Assembly: GCA_002837415.1 (NCBI GenBank)
Contig: PJCV01000003.1
Span: 248,001 to 312,000, forward strand
Direction of reading: 5' to 3'
Origin: Actinomycetales bacterium SN12
GTDB taxonomy: Bacteria > Actinomycetota > Actinomycetes > Actinomycetales > Microbacteriaceae
Length of the DNA stretch: 64,000 nt
The first letter of the stretch is position 1. Every line of letters starts with the position of its first letter. Below the pieces are notes generated by a model, which worked only from the letters and a program-made list of their open reading frames with translations, searched no databases and was not told the origin of the DNA. Shown piece by piece: positions 1 to 8,313 of this stretch. The position numbers and the translations under genes are program-made.

Positions 1-402
1 ACACCGGAGCCGTCGGCCCTGCCAGCCGCTCGCGAGTGGATCGATCAGGCTTTCTCGGCTGACACGGTGGGGGAGATCATGCAGCGCCTGCGTGACTCGG
101 ATGCCCCCGATGCGGCATCCGCCCTCGCCACGCTCGAGGAGCTCGCGCCGACCGCGCTGGCCGTCACCCTCGACGCGGTGCGCGAGGCGCGCGGGATGAG
201 CGGCGTGCGTGAGGCGCTCGAGGGGGAGTACCGCCGAGTGATGTGGTTCGGGCACAATCATCCGGACCTGGTCGAGGGCATCCGGGCGCAGCTGGTCGAC
301 AAGGACCGCGATCCGAAGTGGCAGCCGGCGACCGTCGCCGAGCTGCCCGCGGATGCCGGAGCACCGGCGCGGAACTACGTGCCGGAGCCGCCGCTGTTCT
401 GA
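1..402 (+). CDS. Enoyl-CoA hydratase family protein, probably 3-hydroxyisobutyryl-CoA hydrolase (C-terminal part)
   Basis: The reading frame is open from the first base of the window, so only the last 133 residues are present. They include REWIDQAF, EEL.PTALAVTLDAVREA, EYRRV and a C-terminal NYVPEPPLF. This arrangement of helices and a conserved charged tail is typical of the end of 3-hydroxyisobutyryl-CoA hydrolases, the valine-degradation members of the crotonase superfamily. The catalytic crotonase core lies outside the window, so a plain enoyl-CoA hydratase is possible. The next gene is convergent, and a structured repeat region separates them. Confidence 0.7.
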   Translation, partial: TPEPSALPAAREWIDQAFSADTVGEIMQRLRDSDAPDAASALATLEELAPTALAVTLDAVREARGMSGVREALEGEYRRVMWFGHNHPDLVEGIRAQLVDKDRDPKWQPATVAELPADAGAPARNYVPEPPLF

Positions 403-434
403 GTCGCCGCTTCTCAGAGGCCGGCGCTCGCTCG

Positions 435-505
435 GACGTAGGCGAACAACCCGACGCAGGCGAATATGCGCGGGATTCTCCTGTGCTCGCGTGTTCGCCT
501 ACCTC
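435..505. repeat. Copy 1 of a 71-bp structured direct repeat
   Basis: This segment matches 571-641 without gaps at 64 of 71 positions, with a 136-bp offset. It can fold: GTAGGCGAAC (438-447) or AGGCGAA (458-464) pairs with GTTCGCCTAC (493-502). Inside, CGCGGG (469-474) pairs with CTCGCG (486-491) around an 11-nt loop. It lies in the 300-bp gap between two convergent genes, and I see no gene there. It could be a terminator-like or dispersed palindromic element. Confidence 0.75.
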
Positions 506-570
506 CGGTGCCGCGCTCGCCCGGGGGAGCGAATCGGCTGTGCAGCGGGCTCGTTGCGCGCACCCGCTTC

Positions 571-641
571 GACGTAGGCCATTAACCCGACGTAGGCGAT
601 TCTGCGCGAGATTCTCCTGTGCTCGCGTGTTCGCCTACCTC
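571..641. repeat. Copy 2 of the 71-bp structured direct repeat
   Basis: This is the second copy of 435-505, at about 90 percent identity. The last 32 bp (610-641) are identical to 474-505. GTAGGCGA (592-599) pairs with TCGCCTAC (631-638), and CGCGAG (605-610) pairs with CTCGCG (622-627) around the same 11-nt loop. Where copy 1 has a G-U pair in the inner stem, this copy has A-U, so the pairing is kept. The rest of the 403-702 gap shows nothing else I can support. Confidence 0.75.
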
Positions 642-702
642 GGATGACTGGTCGACCGGCGCGGCGAGGTCCAGCGTGCGCTCCGGCCCGTGCGAGGACT
701 GG

Positions 703-1866
703 TCAGACCGAGGCAGCGAGCTCCAGCAGGCGCGCGACGTGAGCTGCGGCCACGCGCTCGCTCGCGTAGTCGACGGCCGCGTCGCGCGGAGCAGCGAGCA
801 GGGAGCGGTCTGCCTCGAGCCGGATGATCAGGTCGGCGAGCCCCTCCGCGTCCGGCGTCGGGGTGCCGAGTGCCGCATCCCCGAACTCCGTCGCGAGCAC
901 CGGGTCGCTGACGATCACCGGGCGCCCGTGCGCGAAGGCTTCGAGCGCCACCATCGGCTGGTTGTCGAAGCCGAGCGAGGTGATGAGGGCGGCATCCGCG
1001 GCATCCATCAGCTCCCCGACCCGCTCACCCGGCACCGGCCCGTGAAATGTGACCGCCGGCACTGGTCGGTGCGTGCCGCCGGCCACGTCGAGGTGCACCC
1101 GGCCCTCGCCGAGTCGGCCGGTGACGAGGCGCATCGCATCGAGCGCCACGTCGACCCGCTTCTCAGGCGCGAAGCGCGCGACCCACAGCAGACGCAGCGT
1201 CCCGCCGTCCGGCGCCGGGGCGACCCTCAGCGGCTGCGCGACGTTCGAGAACGCCTCCACGCGCCCCGCACCCGCGCCTCGGAGCGCTGTGGCCTGATGC
1301 TTCGACGGCGACAGCACGACGTCGGCCCGCTCGGCGATCCGCAGCGTCATGGTGCGGAGGGCATTGTTGAGCGGGTGGCTGCCGGCGAAGCGACCGCCGC
1401 TCCGGATCCCCGTGAGCCCCGAGTGCACGCGCGCCACGATCGGCGCGAAGGGGGCGAGCGCCGCAGGCGCCCGCCAGAAGAAGGTGTGCACGGTGTGCAT
1501 CGACGGGATGCCCAGCTGCCGCGCCACGTCGATCGCCGCTGCCGCGAGCGCGAACTCCGAGTGCACGACGACCGCGCCGATGCCGTGCCGGCGGATGGTC
1601 GCCGCGACCAGCGGCTCCAGATCGCGGGCGCGGCCGAGCAGCGGCAGATCCAGCACGGGGATGGTGCCGTGCCGCGGCGGAGAGACGGTGGTGATGCCCT
1701 CTGCCGCCACCGCATCGGCATCCGGGGCCAGGACGACCACCTTCACACCCTCGCCGGCGAGGGCCTCTGCCTGCCGCCGGAATGCGGTCTGCGCCCCGCC
1801 GAGATACTTCAGCGAGTAGTCGCACACCATCAGCACTGCAGGGCGGGCGGCGTTCTCCGAGGGCAT
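703..1866 (-). CDS. Glycosyltransferase family 4 protein
   Basis: The 387-residue product has a GT-B fold layout. An N-terminal acceptor half starts PAVLMVCDYSLKYLGGAQ, with the glycine-rich loop near residue 23. A C-terminal donor half contains LLWVARFAPEKRVDVALDA and GFDNQPMVALEAFAHGRPVI, the GT4 nucleotide-sugar region. It would transfer a sugar from an activated donor to an unidentified acceptor at the cytoplasmic face of the membrane. The start ATG lacks a Shine-Dalgarno sequence. A TAGACT -10 box (1874-1879, minus strand) ends 7 nt before it, so the message may be leaderless. No polysaccharide cluster surrounds it, so the substrate is unknown. Confidence 0.8.
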   Translation of the reverse strand: MPSENAARPAVLMVCDYSLKYLGGAQTAFRRQAEALAGEGVKVVVLAPDADAVAAEGITTVSPPRHGTIPVLDLPLLGRARDLEPLVAATIRRHGIGAVVVHSEFALAAAAIDVARQLGIPSMHTVHTFFWRAPAALAPFAPIVARVHSGLTGIRSGGRFAGSHPLNNALRTMTLRIAERADVVLSPSKHQATALRGAGAGRVEAFSNVAQPLRVAPAPDGGTLRLLWVARFAPEKRVDVALDAMRLVTGRLGEGRVHLDVAGGTHRPVPAVTFHGPVPGERVGELMDAADAALITSLGFDNQPMVALEAFAHGRPVIVSDPVLATEFGDAALGTPTPDAEGLADLIIRLEADRSLLAAPRDAAVDYASERVAAAHVARLLELAASV

Positions 1867-1937
1867 GACAGCGAGTCTATTCAGGGGTCGTGCGAGCGCA
1901 CGCCTTCGGCTACCTTGGGGGCGATGAGGAGGCTCTC

Positions 1938-2240
1938 ATGAACAACGCGGTCGAGCGTCTGAGCGACGCGGTCGAGCGTCGAGACCGGCGCACGGCCGAC
2001 GCGGGCGCGGTGGTCGCCGTCGCAGGCGTCGTCAGCGCAGCGATCGCCGCCGTGCTCATGTTCGCCTCCGGCGACGCGGACGCCGCCCGAGGCTTCGCAT
2101 TCGCGGGGATGATCGGCGTCATCGGAGCCGTCACCGCGGCCGCGAAGTCCGCCACGGCCGAGCGCAAGGCGGCGTTCGCCACGGGAGGGGTGCTGCTGCT
2201 CATCGCGTCATCCACGATGTTCGGGCTGAGCTTCTCCTGA
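1938..2240 (+). CDS. Small hypothetical membrane protein
   Basis: The 100-residue product has a charged N-terminus (NNAVERLSDAVERRDRRT). About three hydrophobic segments follow, near residues 20-40, 48-64 and 75-95, separated by a short basic loop (KSATAERKAA). I chose ATG 1938 over the upstream alternative at 1890 because GAGGAGG lies just in front of it. I do not recognise the family. It sits alone between a glycosyltransferase on the opposite strand and an ABC exporter operon downstream, with a 141-bp gap to the latter. It resembles short actinobacterial 2-4 TM proteins of unknown role. Confidence 0.55.
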   Translation: MNNAVERLSDAVERRDRRTADAGAVVAVAGVVSAAIAAVLMFASGDADAARGFAFAGMIGVIGAVTAAAKSATAERKAAFATGGVLLLIASSTMFGLSFS

Positions 2241-2381
2241 CACCTCGCCCGGCTGGTCCCGCGCTCCTTTTCCGCTGACAGCGAAGGTCGGCCGTAAGGG
2301 GGATACGGATGTCGGAGGTTGGTGGCACGATGTGTGATGGCCGCGTTTCGGCCCTCCGAAATCTCACAAGGAAGTCCACCT

Positions 2382-4109
2382 GTGCTCGGAAAACTCCTCA
2401 CTCGATATCTGACCAGATACTGGCCGCTGCTCATCACGATCGTCGTGCTGCAGTTCGCCAGTGTGATGGCCTCGCTCAACCTGCCCGAGATCAACGCCGA
2501 CATCATCAACAACGGCGTGGCGAAGGCCGACATCGGCTACATCTGGAACCGCGGCGGCTTCATGCTGCTCGTGTCGCTGGGGCAGATCCTGGCCTCGATC
2601 CTCGCCACCTATTTCGCCGCCCGCATGGCCATGAGCGCCGGGCGCGACATCCGCGCCGACGTGTTCGCGCGCGTGAGCGGCTTCTCCGAGCGCGAGGTCT
2701 CGCAGTTCGGGGCCGGGTCGCTGATCACCCGCAACACGAACGATGTGCAGCAGGTGCAGATGCTGGCGATGATGGGTGCGACGATGTTCGTCACCGCGCC
2801 GCTGCTCGCGATCGGCGGCATCATCAAGGCCATCCAGACCGACGTCGGCCTCAGCTGGCTCATCGCCGTCTCGGTGCCCCTTCTGCTCGTCATCGCGGTC
2901 GTGATCATCGGCCGCATGGTGCCGCTGTTCCGCCGCAACCAGGCCAAGCTCGACGACGTCAACCGCATCATGCGCGAGCAGCTCACCGGTGTGCGAGTGG
3001 TGCGTGCCTTCGTGCGAGAGCGCATCGAGGAGCGCCGGTTCCGCGCGGTGAACACCGACCTGATGGTGCTCGGGCGCAACATCGGCTCGCTCTTCGTGCT
3101 GATGTTCCCGCTGTTCATGCTCGTGCTCAACGTCACCATCGTCGCGGTGGTGTGGTTCGGCGGCGTCGAGATCAACGCCGGCAACGCCGAGATCGGCACG
3201 ATCTTCGCGTTCATGCAGTACATCGGCCAGATCATGATGGGCGTCATCATGTCGAGCTTCATGGCGATGATGATCCCGCGTGCGGCTGTCTCGGCCGAGC
3301 GCGTCACCGAGGTGCTCGACGCCGAGTCGTCGATGACCCGCCCGGAGAACGGCGTGACCGAGTTCCCTGAGCCGGGTGCGGTCGCGTTCCGCGACGTCGA
3401 GTTCACCTACCCGGGCGCCGAGGTGCCCGTGCTCTCGGCCATCACCTTCGACGCGCGGCCGGGTGAGACGGTGGCGATCATCGGATCGACCGGCTCGGGC
3501 AAGACCACGCTGGTCTCGCTGATCCCGCGGCTGTTCGATGCGACCGGCGGTGTCGTGCAGGTCGGCGGCGTCGACGTGCGCGAGGCCGATCTCGACGCGC
3601 TCTGGCAGGACATCGGGCTCGTGCCGCAGCGACCCTTCCTGTTCTCCGGCACCGTGGCATCCAACCTCCGCTACGGGCGGGCGGATGCGACCGACGACGA
3701 GCTGTGGGCTGCTCTCGAGATCGCGCAGGGGCGGGACTTCGTCGAGGCGATGCCCGACGGCCTCGACTCGCGCATCGCCCAGGGCGGCACGAACGTCTCG
3801 GGCGGTCAACGGCAGCGTCTCGCGATCGCCAGGGCGATCGTGCACGGGCCCCGCATCCTCGTGTTCGACGACTCGTTCTCAGCTCTCGATCTCACGACGG
3901 ATGCCCGGTTGCGCCAGGCCCTGTGGAGAGAGCTGCCCGACGTCACCAAGATCGTCGTCGCGCAGCGCGTCTCGACGATCACCGACGCCGATCGCATCGT
4001 CGTCCTCGACGACGGCGCCGTGGTGGGCGTGGGCACGCACGACGAGCTGCTCGTCAGCAGCCCCACGTACAGGGAGATCGTCGAGTCGCAGCTGGGGGTG
4101 GACGCATGA
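2382..4109 (+). CDS. ABC exporter half-transporter, subunit 1 (degenerate-site NBD)
   Basis: The 575-residue product has a six-helix type IV exporter membrane domain (about 1-300) fused to an ATPase domain. Walker A is GSTGSGKTT near 367, the signature is VSGGQRQR near 470 and Walker B is ILVFDD near 493. The catalytic glutamate after Walker B is Asp, and the switch histidine is Gln (VAQRVST). It therefore contributes the non-hydrolysing site of a heterodimer with the next gene. The GTG start at 2382 was chosen because AAGGAAG precedes it; a longer reading from 2319 adds residues unlike the family. It overlaps the next gene by ATGA. The substrate (drug, lipid or peptide) cannot be told. Confidence 0.88.
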   Translation: MLGKLLTRYLTRYWPLLITIVVLQFASVMASLNLPEINADIINNGVAKADIGYIWNRGGFMLLVSLGQILASILATYFAARMAMSAGRDIRADVFARVSGFSEREVSQFGAGSLITRNTNDVQQVQMLAMMGATMFVTAPLLAIGGIIKAIQTDVGLSWLIAVSVPLLLVIAVVIIGRMVPLFRRNQAKLDDVNRIMREQLTGVRVVRAFVRERIEERRFRAVNTDLMVLGRNIGSLFVLMFPLFMLVLNVTIVAVVWFGGVEINAGNAEIGTIFAFMQYIGQIMMGVIMSSFMAMMIPRAAVSAERVTEVLDAESSMTRPENGVTEFPEPGAVAFRDVEFTYPGAEVPVLSAITFDARPGETVAIIGSTGSGKTTLVSLIPRLFDATGGVVQVGGVDVREADLDALWQDIGLVPQRPFLFSGTVASNLRYGRADATDDELWAALEIAQGRDFVEAMPDGLDSRIAQGGTNVSGGQRQRLAIARAIVHGPRILVFDDSFSALDLTTDARLRQALWRELPDVTKIVVAQRVSTITDADRIVVLDDGAVVGVGTHDELLVSSPTYREIVESQLGVDA

Positions 4110-6391
4110 CCCGTTCGACAGGCTCAGGGGCCCAGGACGCAGGCAGGTCGCGTCGCGAGCGCGCGCTCGCCGCACGTGCGCAGGCCACCGCGGTCGCCGA
4201 CCCTTCGGCGAGCTCAGGGCAGGCGCCGATGACCGCCGCCGAGAAGGAGGAGGCCGAGCTCGCCGAGAAGGCGCGCCTCGAAGGCGGTGGCATGTTCGAC
4301 GGCCCCGCTCCCGGCAAGGCCGACAACTTCGGGCCCAGCTTCAAGAGGATGATCGGGCTGCTCAGGCCCTCGGCCTGGTGGTTCCTGCTGGTGTCGTTCT
4401 TCGGCGCCGTCGGCGTCGTGCTCGCCGTGGCTGCGCCCAAGGTGCTCGGCGAGGCGACCAACGTCGTCTACGAGGGATTCATCTCGAGCGTCCTCGGCCA
4501 GGGCTTCGGCGGTGCGCCAGGGTTCCCGCAGGGCACGAGCCGTGACCAGGTGGTCGAGGTGCTCCGCGGCGCCGGGCAGGATGAGTTCGCGAACATGGTC
4601 TCGGCCATGGACGACTTCGCGGTCGGCGACGGCGTCGACTTCGAGCGACTGCGCTGGATCATCGTCGCGGTGCTGGCGATCTACGTCGTCTCCGCCATCC
4701 TCAGCTGGCTGCAGGGATACGTGATCAACGTGATCATGGTGCGCACCATGTGGCGCCTGCGCGAGGACGTCGAGGCGAAGATCAACCGCCTGCCGCTGTC
4801 GTACTTCGACAAGGTGCAGCGCGGTGAGCTCATCTCGCGGGTCACGAACGACATCGACAACATCACCCAGACCATGCAGCAGTCGCTGTCGGGTGCGCTG
4901 ACCAGCGTGCTCACGGTCGTCGGCGTGCTGGTCATGATGTTCTCGATCTCGTGGCAGCTCGCGCTGGTCGCGCTCGTCTCGCTGCCGCTCATGGGCGTGA
5001 TCTTCGGCGTCATCGGCCCGCGTTCGCAGAAGGCCTTCGGCACGCAGTGGCGCAAGGTGGGCCGTCTCAACGCCCGCGTCGAGGAGGCCTTCTCCGGTCA
5101 CGCGCTCGTGAAGGTGTTCGGCCGCGAGAAGGACGCTCTCGACAGCTTCCAGGTCGAGAACGAGGAGCTGTTCCAGGCGGCGTTCAAGGCGCAGTTCCTC
5201 TCGGGCATCATCATGCCCGCGATGATGTTCATCGGAAACCTGCAGTACGTGGGCATCGCCGTGCTCGGCGGCCTGCTCGTCGCGGGCGGCAACCTGCGCC
5301 TCGGCGACGTGCAGGCGTTCATCCAGTACTCGCAGCAGTTCAGCCAGCCGCTCAGCGAGCTGGGCGGCATGGCCGCCGTCGTGCAGTCGGGTACGGCTTC
5401 GGCAGAGCGGGTCTTCGATCTGCTCGATGCCGAGGAGCAGGATCCGGATGCCGATGACGCGCCCTCCGCGCCGGAGGGCAAGGGCGTCATCGAGTTCGAG
5501 CACGTCGCGTTCTCGTACAGCGAGGACCGCCCGCTGATCACCGACCTCTCGTTCCGGGTGGAGCCGGGGCAGACCGTTGCGATCGTGGGTCCGACCGGTG
5601 CCGGCAAGACGACGCTCGTGAACCTCATCATGCGGTTCTACGAGCTCGACTCGGGGCGCATCCTGCTCGACGGGCAGGACATCTCCGAGATGCGCCGCGA
5701 CGATCTGCGTGCGCGCACCGGCATGGTCCTGCAGGACCCGTGGCTGTTCGCCGGCTCCATCCGAGAGAACATCCGCTACGGCAACGACGCGGCCACCGAC
5801 GAGCAGATCATCGCTGCGGCCGAGGCGACCTACGTCGACCGGTTCGTGCACTCGCTTCCCGAGGGCTACGAGACCGTGCTCGACGAGGACGCCTCGAACG
5901 TCTCGGCCGGTGAGCGCCAGCTGATCACGATCGCCCGCGCGTTCGTGTCACGGCCCTCGATCCTCATCCTCGACGAGGCGACGAGCGCCGTCGACACCCG
6001 CACCGAGCTGCTGCTGCAGCAGGCGATGGCCGCGCTTCGCGAGGGACGCACGTCGTTCGTGATCGCCCACCGCCTGTCGACGATCCGCGACGCCGACCTC
6101 ATCCTCGTGATGGAGCACGGCGACATCGTCGAGCAGGGCGACCACGAAGAGCTGATCGCAAGGCAGGGCGCCTACTGGCGGCTGTACCAGTCGCAGTTCG
6201 AGCAGGCCGCGACCGACCTCGACGCGGAGGAGACGCTCACCGGCTCGGTGCCCGTGATCGTCATCGGGGGCGCCGAAGACGAGCAGGAGGCGATCGCCGA
6301 GCAGAAGGTCATCGCCGCCCCCGACGCCCACCAGCTCGGTGAAGCGGTGAAGGAGGCCGAGTCCACGGCATCCGACCCCGACCGCGACTGA
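4106..6391 (+). CDS. ABC exporter half-transporter, subunit 2 (canonical Walker B, degenerate signature)
   Basis: The 761-residue partner of the preceding subunit is translationally coupled through ATGA. An N-terminal extension of about 75 low-complexity and charged residues comes before the first membrane helix. It contains two copies of a CTTCGACAGG..CTCAGGG-type DNA repeat. The ATPase domain has Walker A GPTGAGKTT near 495, Walker B LILDEATSAVD near 620 and the switch histidine in VIAHRLST near 653. Its signature is VSAGERQL instead of LSGGQ. Together with subunit 1 this gives one consensus and one degenerate ATP site, as in TM287/288 or BmrCD. An acidic tail of about 65 residues follows the ATPase. 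A strong hairpin terminator lies downstream. Confidence 0.88.
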   Translation: MTRSTGSGAQDAGRSRRERALAARAQATAVADPSASSGQAPMTAAEKEEAELAEKARLEGGGMFDGPAPGKADNFGPSFKRMIGLLRPSAWWFLLVSFFGAVGVVLAVAAPKVLGEATNVVYEGFISSVLGQGFGGAPGFPQGTSRDQVVEVLRGAGQDEFANMVSAMDDFAVGDGVDFERLRWIIVAVLAIYVVSAILSWLQGYVINVIMVRTMWRLREDVEAKINRLPLSYFDKVQRGELISRVTNDIDNITQTMQQSLSGALTSVLTVVGVLVMMFSISWQLALVALVSLPLMGVIFGVIGPRSQKAFGTQWRKVGRLNARVEEAFSGHALVKVFGREKDALDSFQVENEELFQAAFKAQFLSGIIMPAMMFIGNLQYVGIAVLGGLLVAGGNLRLGDVQAFIQYSQQFSQPLSELGGMAAVVQSGTASAERVFDLLDAEEQDPDADDAPSAPEGKGVIEFEHVAFSYSEDRPLITDLSFRVEPGQTVAIVGPTGAGKTTLVNLIMRFYELDSGRILLDGQDISEMRRDDLRARTGMVLQDPWLFAGSIRENIRYGNDAATDEQIIAAAEATYVDRFVHSLPEGYETVLDEDASNVSAGERQLITIARAFVSRPSILILDEATSAVDTRTELLLQQAMAALREGRTSFVIAHRLSTIRDADLILVMEHGDIVEQGDHEELIARQGAYWRLYQSQFEQAATDLDAEETLTGSVPVIVIGGAEDEQEAIAEQKVIAAPDAHQLGEAVKEAESTASDPDRD
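4112..4219. repeat. Two intragenic copies of the CTTCGACAGG..CTCAGGG repeat family
   Basis: Positions 4112-4130 (CGTTCGACAGGCTCAGGGG) and 4201-4219 (CCCTTCGGCGAGCTCAGGG) resemble each other and the repeats at 15461-15480, 21650-21664 (reverse) and 59069-59164. Both copies lie in the poorly conserved N-terminal extension of the exporter subunit and are translated in frame. Confidence 0.6.
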
Positions 6392-6400
6392 TCCCGCAAC

Positions 6401-6440
6401 AGCAGAACGCCCGCCCCGTGACCGGGGCGGGCGTTCTGCT
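6401..6440 (+). terminator. Rho-independent-type hairpin after the ABC exporter operon
   Basis: A perfect 18-bp stem, AGCAGAACGCCCGCCCCG (6401-6418) with its complement at 6423-6440, closes a 4-nt TGAC loop 9 bp after the stop codon. There is no U-tract, as is common in GC-rich actinobacteria. It can serve both convergent genes. Confidence 0.85.
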
Positions 6441-6479
6441 CGTGCGCACCGCACCCGGGCATCCGCCCCGACTGAACCC

Positions 6480-6548
6480 GCGAGACCTGCCTTCCAGCAC
6501 GAGACGTACGCCGGCGAGTGCCGTCTCGTGCTGGAACAGAAGTCTCGC
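6480..6548. other. Long two-part hairpin between convergent genes (GAGAC/GTCTC element)
   Basis: The outer stem GCGAGAC (6480-6486) pairs with GTCTCGC (6542-6548). After a 5x5 internal loop, the inner stem TTCCAGCACGAGAC (6492-6505) pairs with 6523-6536 and closes a 17-nt loop. The element at 63238-63302 has the same plan, including the GAGAC/GTCTC closing pairs and 17-nt loop. It lies next to a separate, stronger terminator, so termination alone may not explain it. Confidence 0.7.
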
Positions 6549-6565
6549 GGCGTAGGAGAAGCGGG

Positions 6566-8137
6566 TCAGTCGTGGTCGAGGCCGAACAGCGCGAGCGGAT
6601 GCGTGAGACGCCACCAGATGCTCGGCTGCGTGATGTCATCGGCGAGCGAGACCGATGCGGTCGCGGTGCCGAGCGGTCCCTCGACCGTCAGGGTGCCGAC
6701 CTCGGCGCCGGTCGCCGTCTTGTCGCCGAGTGAGAAAGCCGTGGTGGCCGCTGCCGTGGAGCCGTTCCAGAGCAGCACGCGCGCGTCGGCGTCCGTCACG
6801 ACGTCGACGCGGTCACCCCACTCGGTGCTGACGTGACCGACCACGGTTCGCGCGGGAACCGACGGCGGCTGCTCGGTGAGCGTCGTCTCCAGCTCGGCGA
6901 GAAGCTGACGGGTCACCTCCAGCCGCTCGGCGCTCCCGGCCTGCCCGAGCACCGAGGTGTACAGGCGCACGGTGCTCTCACCGATCGTGACATCCTTCGC
7001 GGTGAGCAGGTTCCAGTGGTTCAGCGTCCCGGTCTTCACCCCGACGACGCCGGGGTCGTCGAGCATCTTGTTCGTGTTGGTGACCACGCCCACGCCGGGG
7101 ATATCGGCCGAGCGCGTGGCGACGATCTCGGCGAAGACGGGGTTCGCCATCGCGAGCTCGGCGATCTGGATCAGTGCGGCAGGGGGCGCCACATTCGCTT
7201 CGCTGAACCCCGAGGGCGACGCGATGGTCACGCCCTCGATGCCGCGGTCGCTGAGCCATCGCGCCGATGCCTGGGCGAATCCCCGCGGCGATCCCCAGAT
7301 CTCGTTCGCGAGGCGGTCGATGTAGTTGTTCGCCGACCCGAGCATGATGCCCTGCAGCATCTGATACTCGGTCAGGCTGCCCCCGACCGGCACATCGAGC
7401 GAAGACTGGTCCGACCGGCGGTACTGCCAGAACTCGCGGGAGTCGGCGAGGGTGAACGCGAAGCTCGGACCCTGCTCGCCGACCTGCAGGGGCAGCTCAT
7501 CGAGCACCATCATCACGCTCACCACCTTCGAGATGCTGGCGATCTCGTCGGCCGACGCGGTCGATGCCACCGGTTCCATGCCCTGGATGCCCACGGCCGC
7601 GCTTCCCGTCGTGGGCCAGGTCATGGCCGCGGTCGGGGCCGGAGCGATCTCGACGGCGGAGGCCTCGACCACGGGCGCCACCTCGTGCAGCGGCCACAGC
7701 AGCGTGGTCGAGACATAGGCGCCGCACAGCGCGACGACGAAGCCGAGCGGCAGGAGCACCCGAGGGCGTCGCCATTCCGGGGTGAGGCGGGCATCGGCGA
7801 AGAGCTCGCGCGGCTGCACATCCTGCACACGCTCGTCGAGCAGATCGGAAGGTTCGAGCCAGGTCAGAGCCGTGGGCGGGCGGGAGGCATCCGCCCACTC
7901 CGACGCAGGCGCACCGGCAGAGGGGGAGCCGGCCGTCGGCGATTCCGCAGCCGTGACGGCTGCGTCGCGGGCATCCGCAGCCGCAGCATCCCCGACCGCA
8001 GCCAGTTCCGGACCGAGGCTGTCGCCGAACGCAGGGAGCGCGGTCGCGCTGGCGGAGGGATGCTCGGCCCGCGCGCGAATGCGGTCGCGCGCAGCACGGC
8101 GTGTCGCCGGCGGCGCCGACTCGGGGGGAGGTGTCAC
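6566..8137 (-). CDS. D-alanyl-D-alanine carboxypeptidase (penicillin-binding protein, S11-type)
   Basis: The 523-residue product carries the three active-site motifs of serine D,D-carboxypeptidases: SISK (201-204), SAN in LGSANNYID, and KTG in VGVKTGTLN. It would remove the terminal D-Ala from peptidoglycan pentapeptides outside the membrane. Residues 1-125 form a long Ala/Pro/Ser-rich cytoplasmic region. A single membrane anchor follows at about 128-148 (VLLPLGFVVALCGAYVST), then the extracellular enzyme. The unusually long cytoplasmic N-terminus is atypical of small secreted carboxypeptidases. A C-terminal beta domain occupies about the last 110 residues. It is divergent from the thiamine transporter operon. 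Confidence 0.85.
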   Translation of the reverse strand: MTPPPESAPPATRRAARDRIRARAEHPSASATALPAFGDSLGPELAAVGDAAAADARDAAVTAAESPTAGSPSAGAPASEWADASRPPTALTWLEPSDLLDERVQDVQPRELFADARLTPEWRRPRVLLPLGFVVALCGAYVSTTLLWPLHEVAPVVEASAVEIAPAPTAAMTWPTTGSAAVGIQGMEPVASTASADEIASISKVVSVMMVLDELPLQVGEQGPSFAFTLADSREFWQYRRSDQSSLDVPVGGSLTEYQMLQGIMLGSANNYIDRLANEIWGSPRGFAQASARWLSDRGIEGVTIASPSGFSEANVAPPAALIQIAELAMANPVFAEIVATRSADIPGVGVVTNTNKMLDDPGVVGVKTGTLNHWNLLTAKDVTIGESTVRLYTSVLGQAGSAERLEVTRQLLAELETTLTEQPPSVPARTVVGHVSTEWGDRVDVVTDADARVLLWNGSTAAATTAFSLGDKTATGAEVGTLTVEGPLGTATASVSLADDITQPSIWWRLTHPLALFGLDHD

Positions 8138-8203
8138 GCGACCACGCTACCGCCCGGTGTTTCACGGAACGAAACGCCGAACCGAGACGAGCGCGACCGG
8201 CGG

Positions 8204-8209
8204 TATGAT
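8204..8209 (+). promoter_or_regulatory. Probable -10 box for the thiamine transporter operon
   Basis: TATGAT lies about 8-12 nt before the 5' end of the TPP riboswitch, the right place for the promoter. The -35 region at the expected distance is weak. Confidence 0.55.
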
Positions 8210-8217
8210 CGAGCCAC

Positions 8218-8308
8218 CACCACGGGAGTCCGGACAGCCGGGCTGAGAGGAAGCGACACGCGCTTCGACCGTCGAACCTGATCCGGATCATGCCGGCGCA
8301 GGGAGGAG
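8218..8308 (+). promoter_or_regulatory. TPP riboswitch (THI element)
   Basis: The conserved THI-box blocks occur in order. CGGGAGTCC starts at about 8223, GGGCTGAGAGG at 8240-8250, GAACCTGATCCGG at about 8274-8286, and a CATGCCGGCGCAGGGA end at about 8289-8304. These form the pyrimidine- and pyrophosphate-sensing arms of the thiamine pyrophosphate riboswitch. The 3' end overlaps GGGAGGAG, the ribosome binding site of the next gene. Control by sequestering translation initiation is therefore likely. TPP binding should repress the transporter genes downstream. Confidence 0.95.
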
Positions 8309-8313
8309 TTCAG

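Noticed and set aside
2364..3845. Long antisense open frame opposite the ABC exporter gene
   Set aside because: The translation is rich in His, Arg and Asp with no domain, a typical product of high GC third positions. The same holds for antisense frames at 12403-14691, 15211-17292 and 20315-22387.
8159..8175. GTTTCACGGAACGAAAC, resembling the chromosome-partition site parS
   Set aside because: Only the left half TGTTTCACG matches; the right half is displaced by three bases, and no parAB genes are present.
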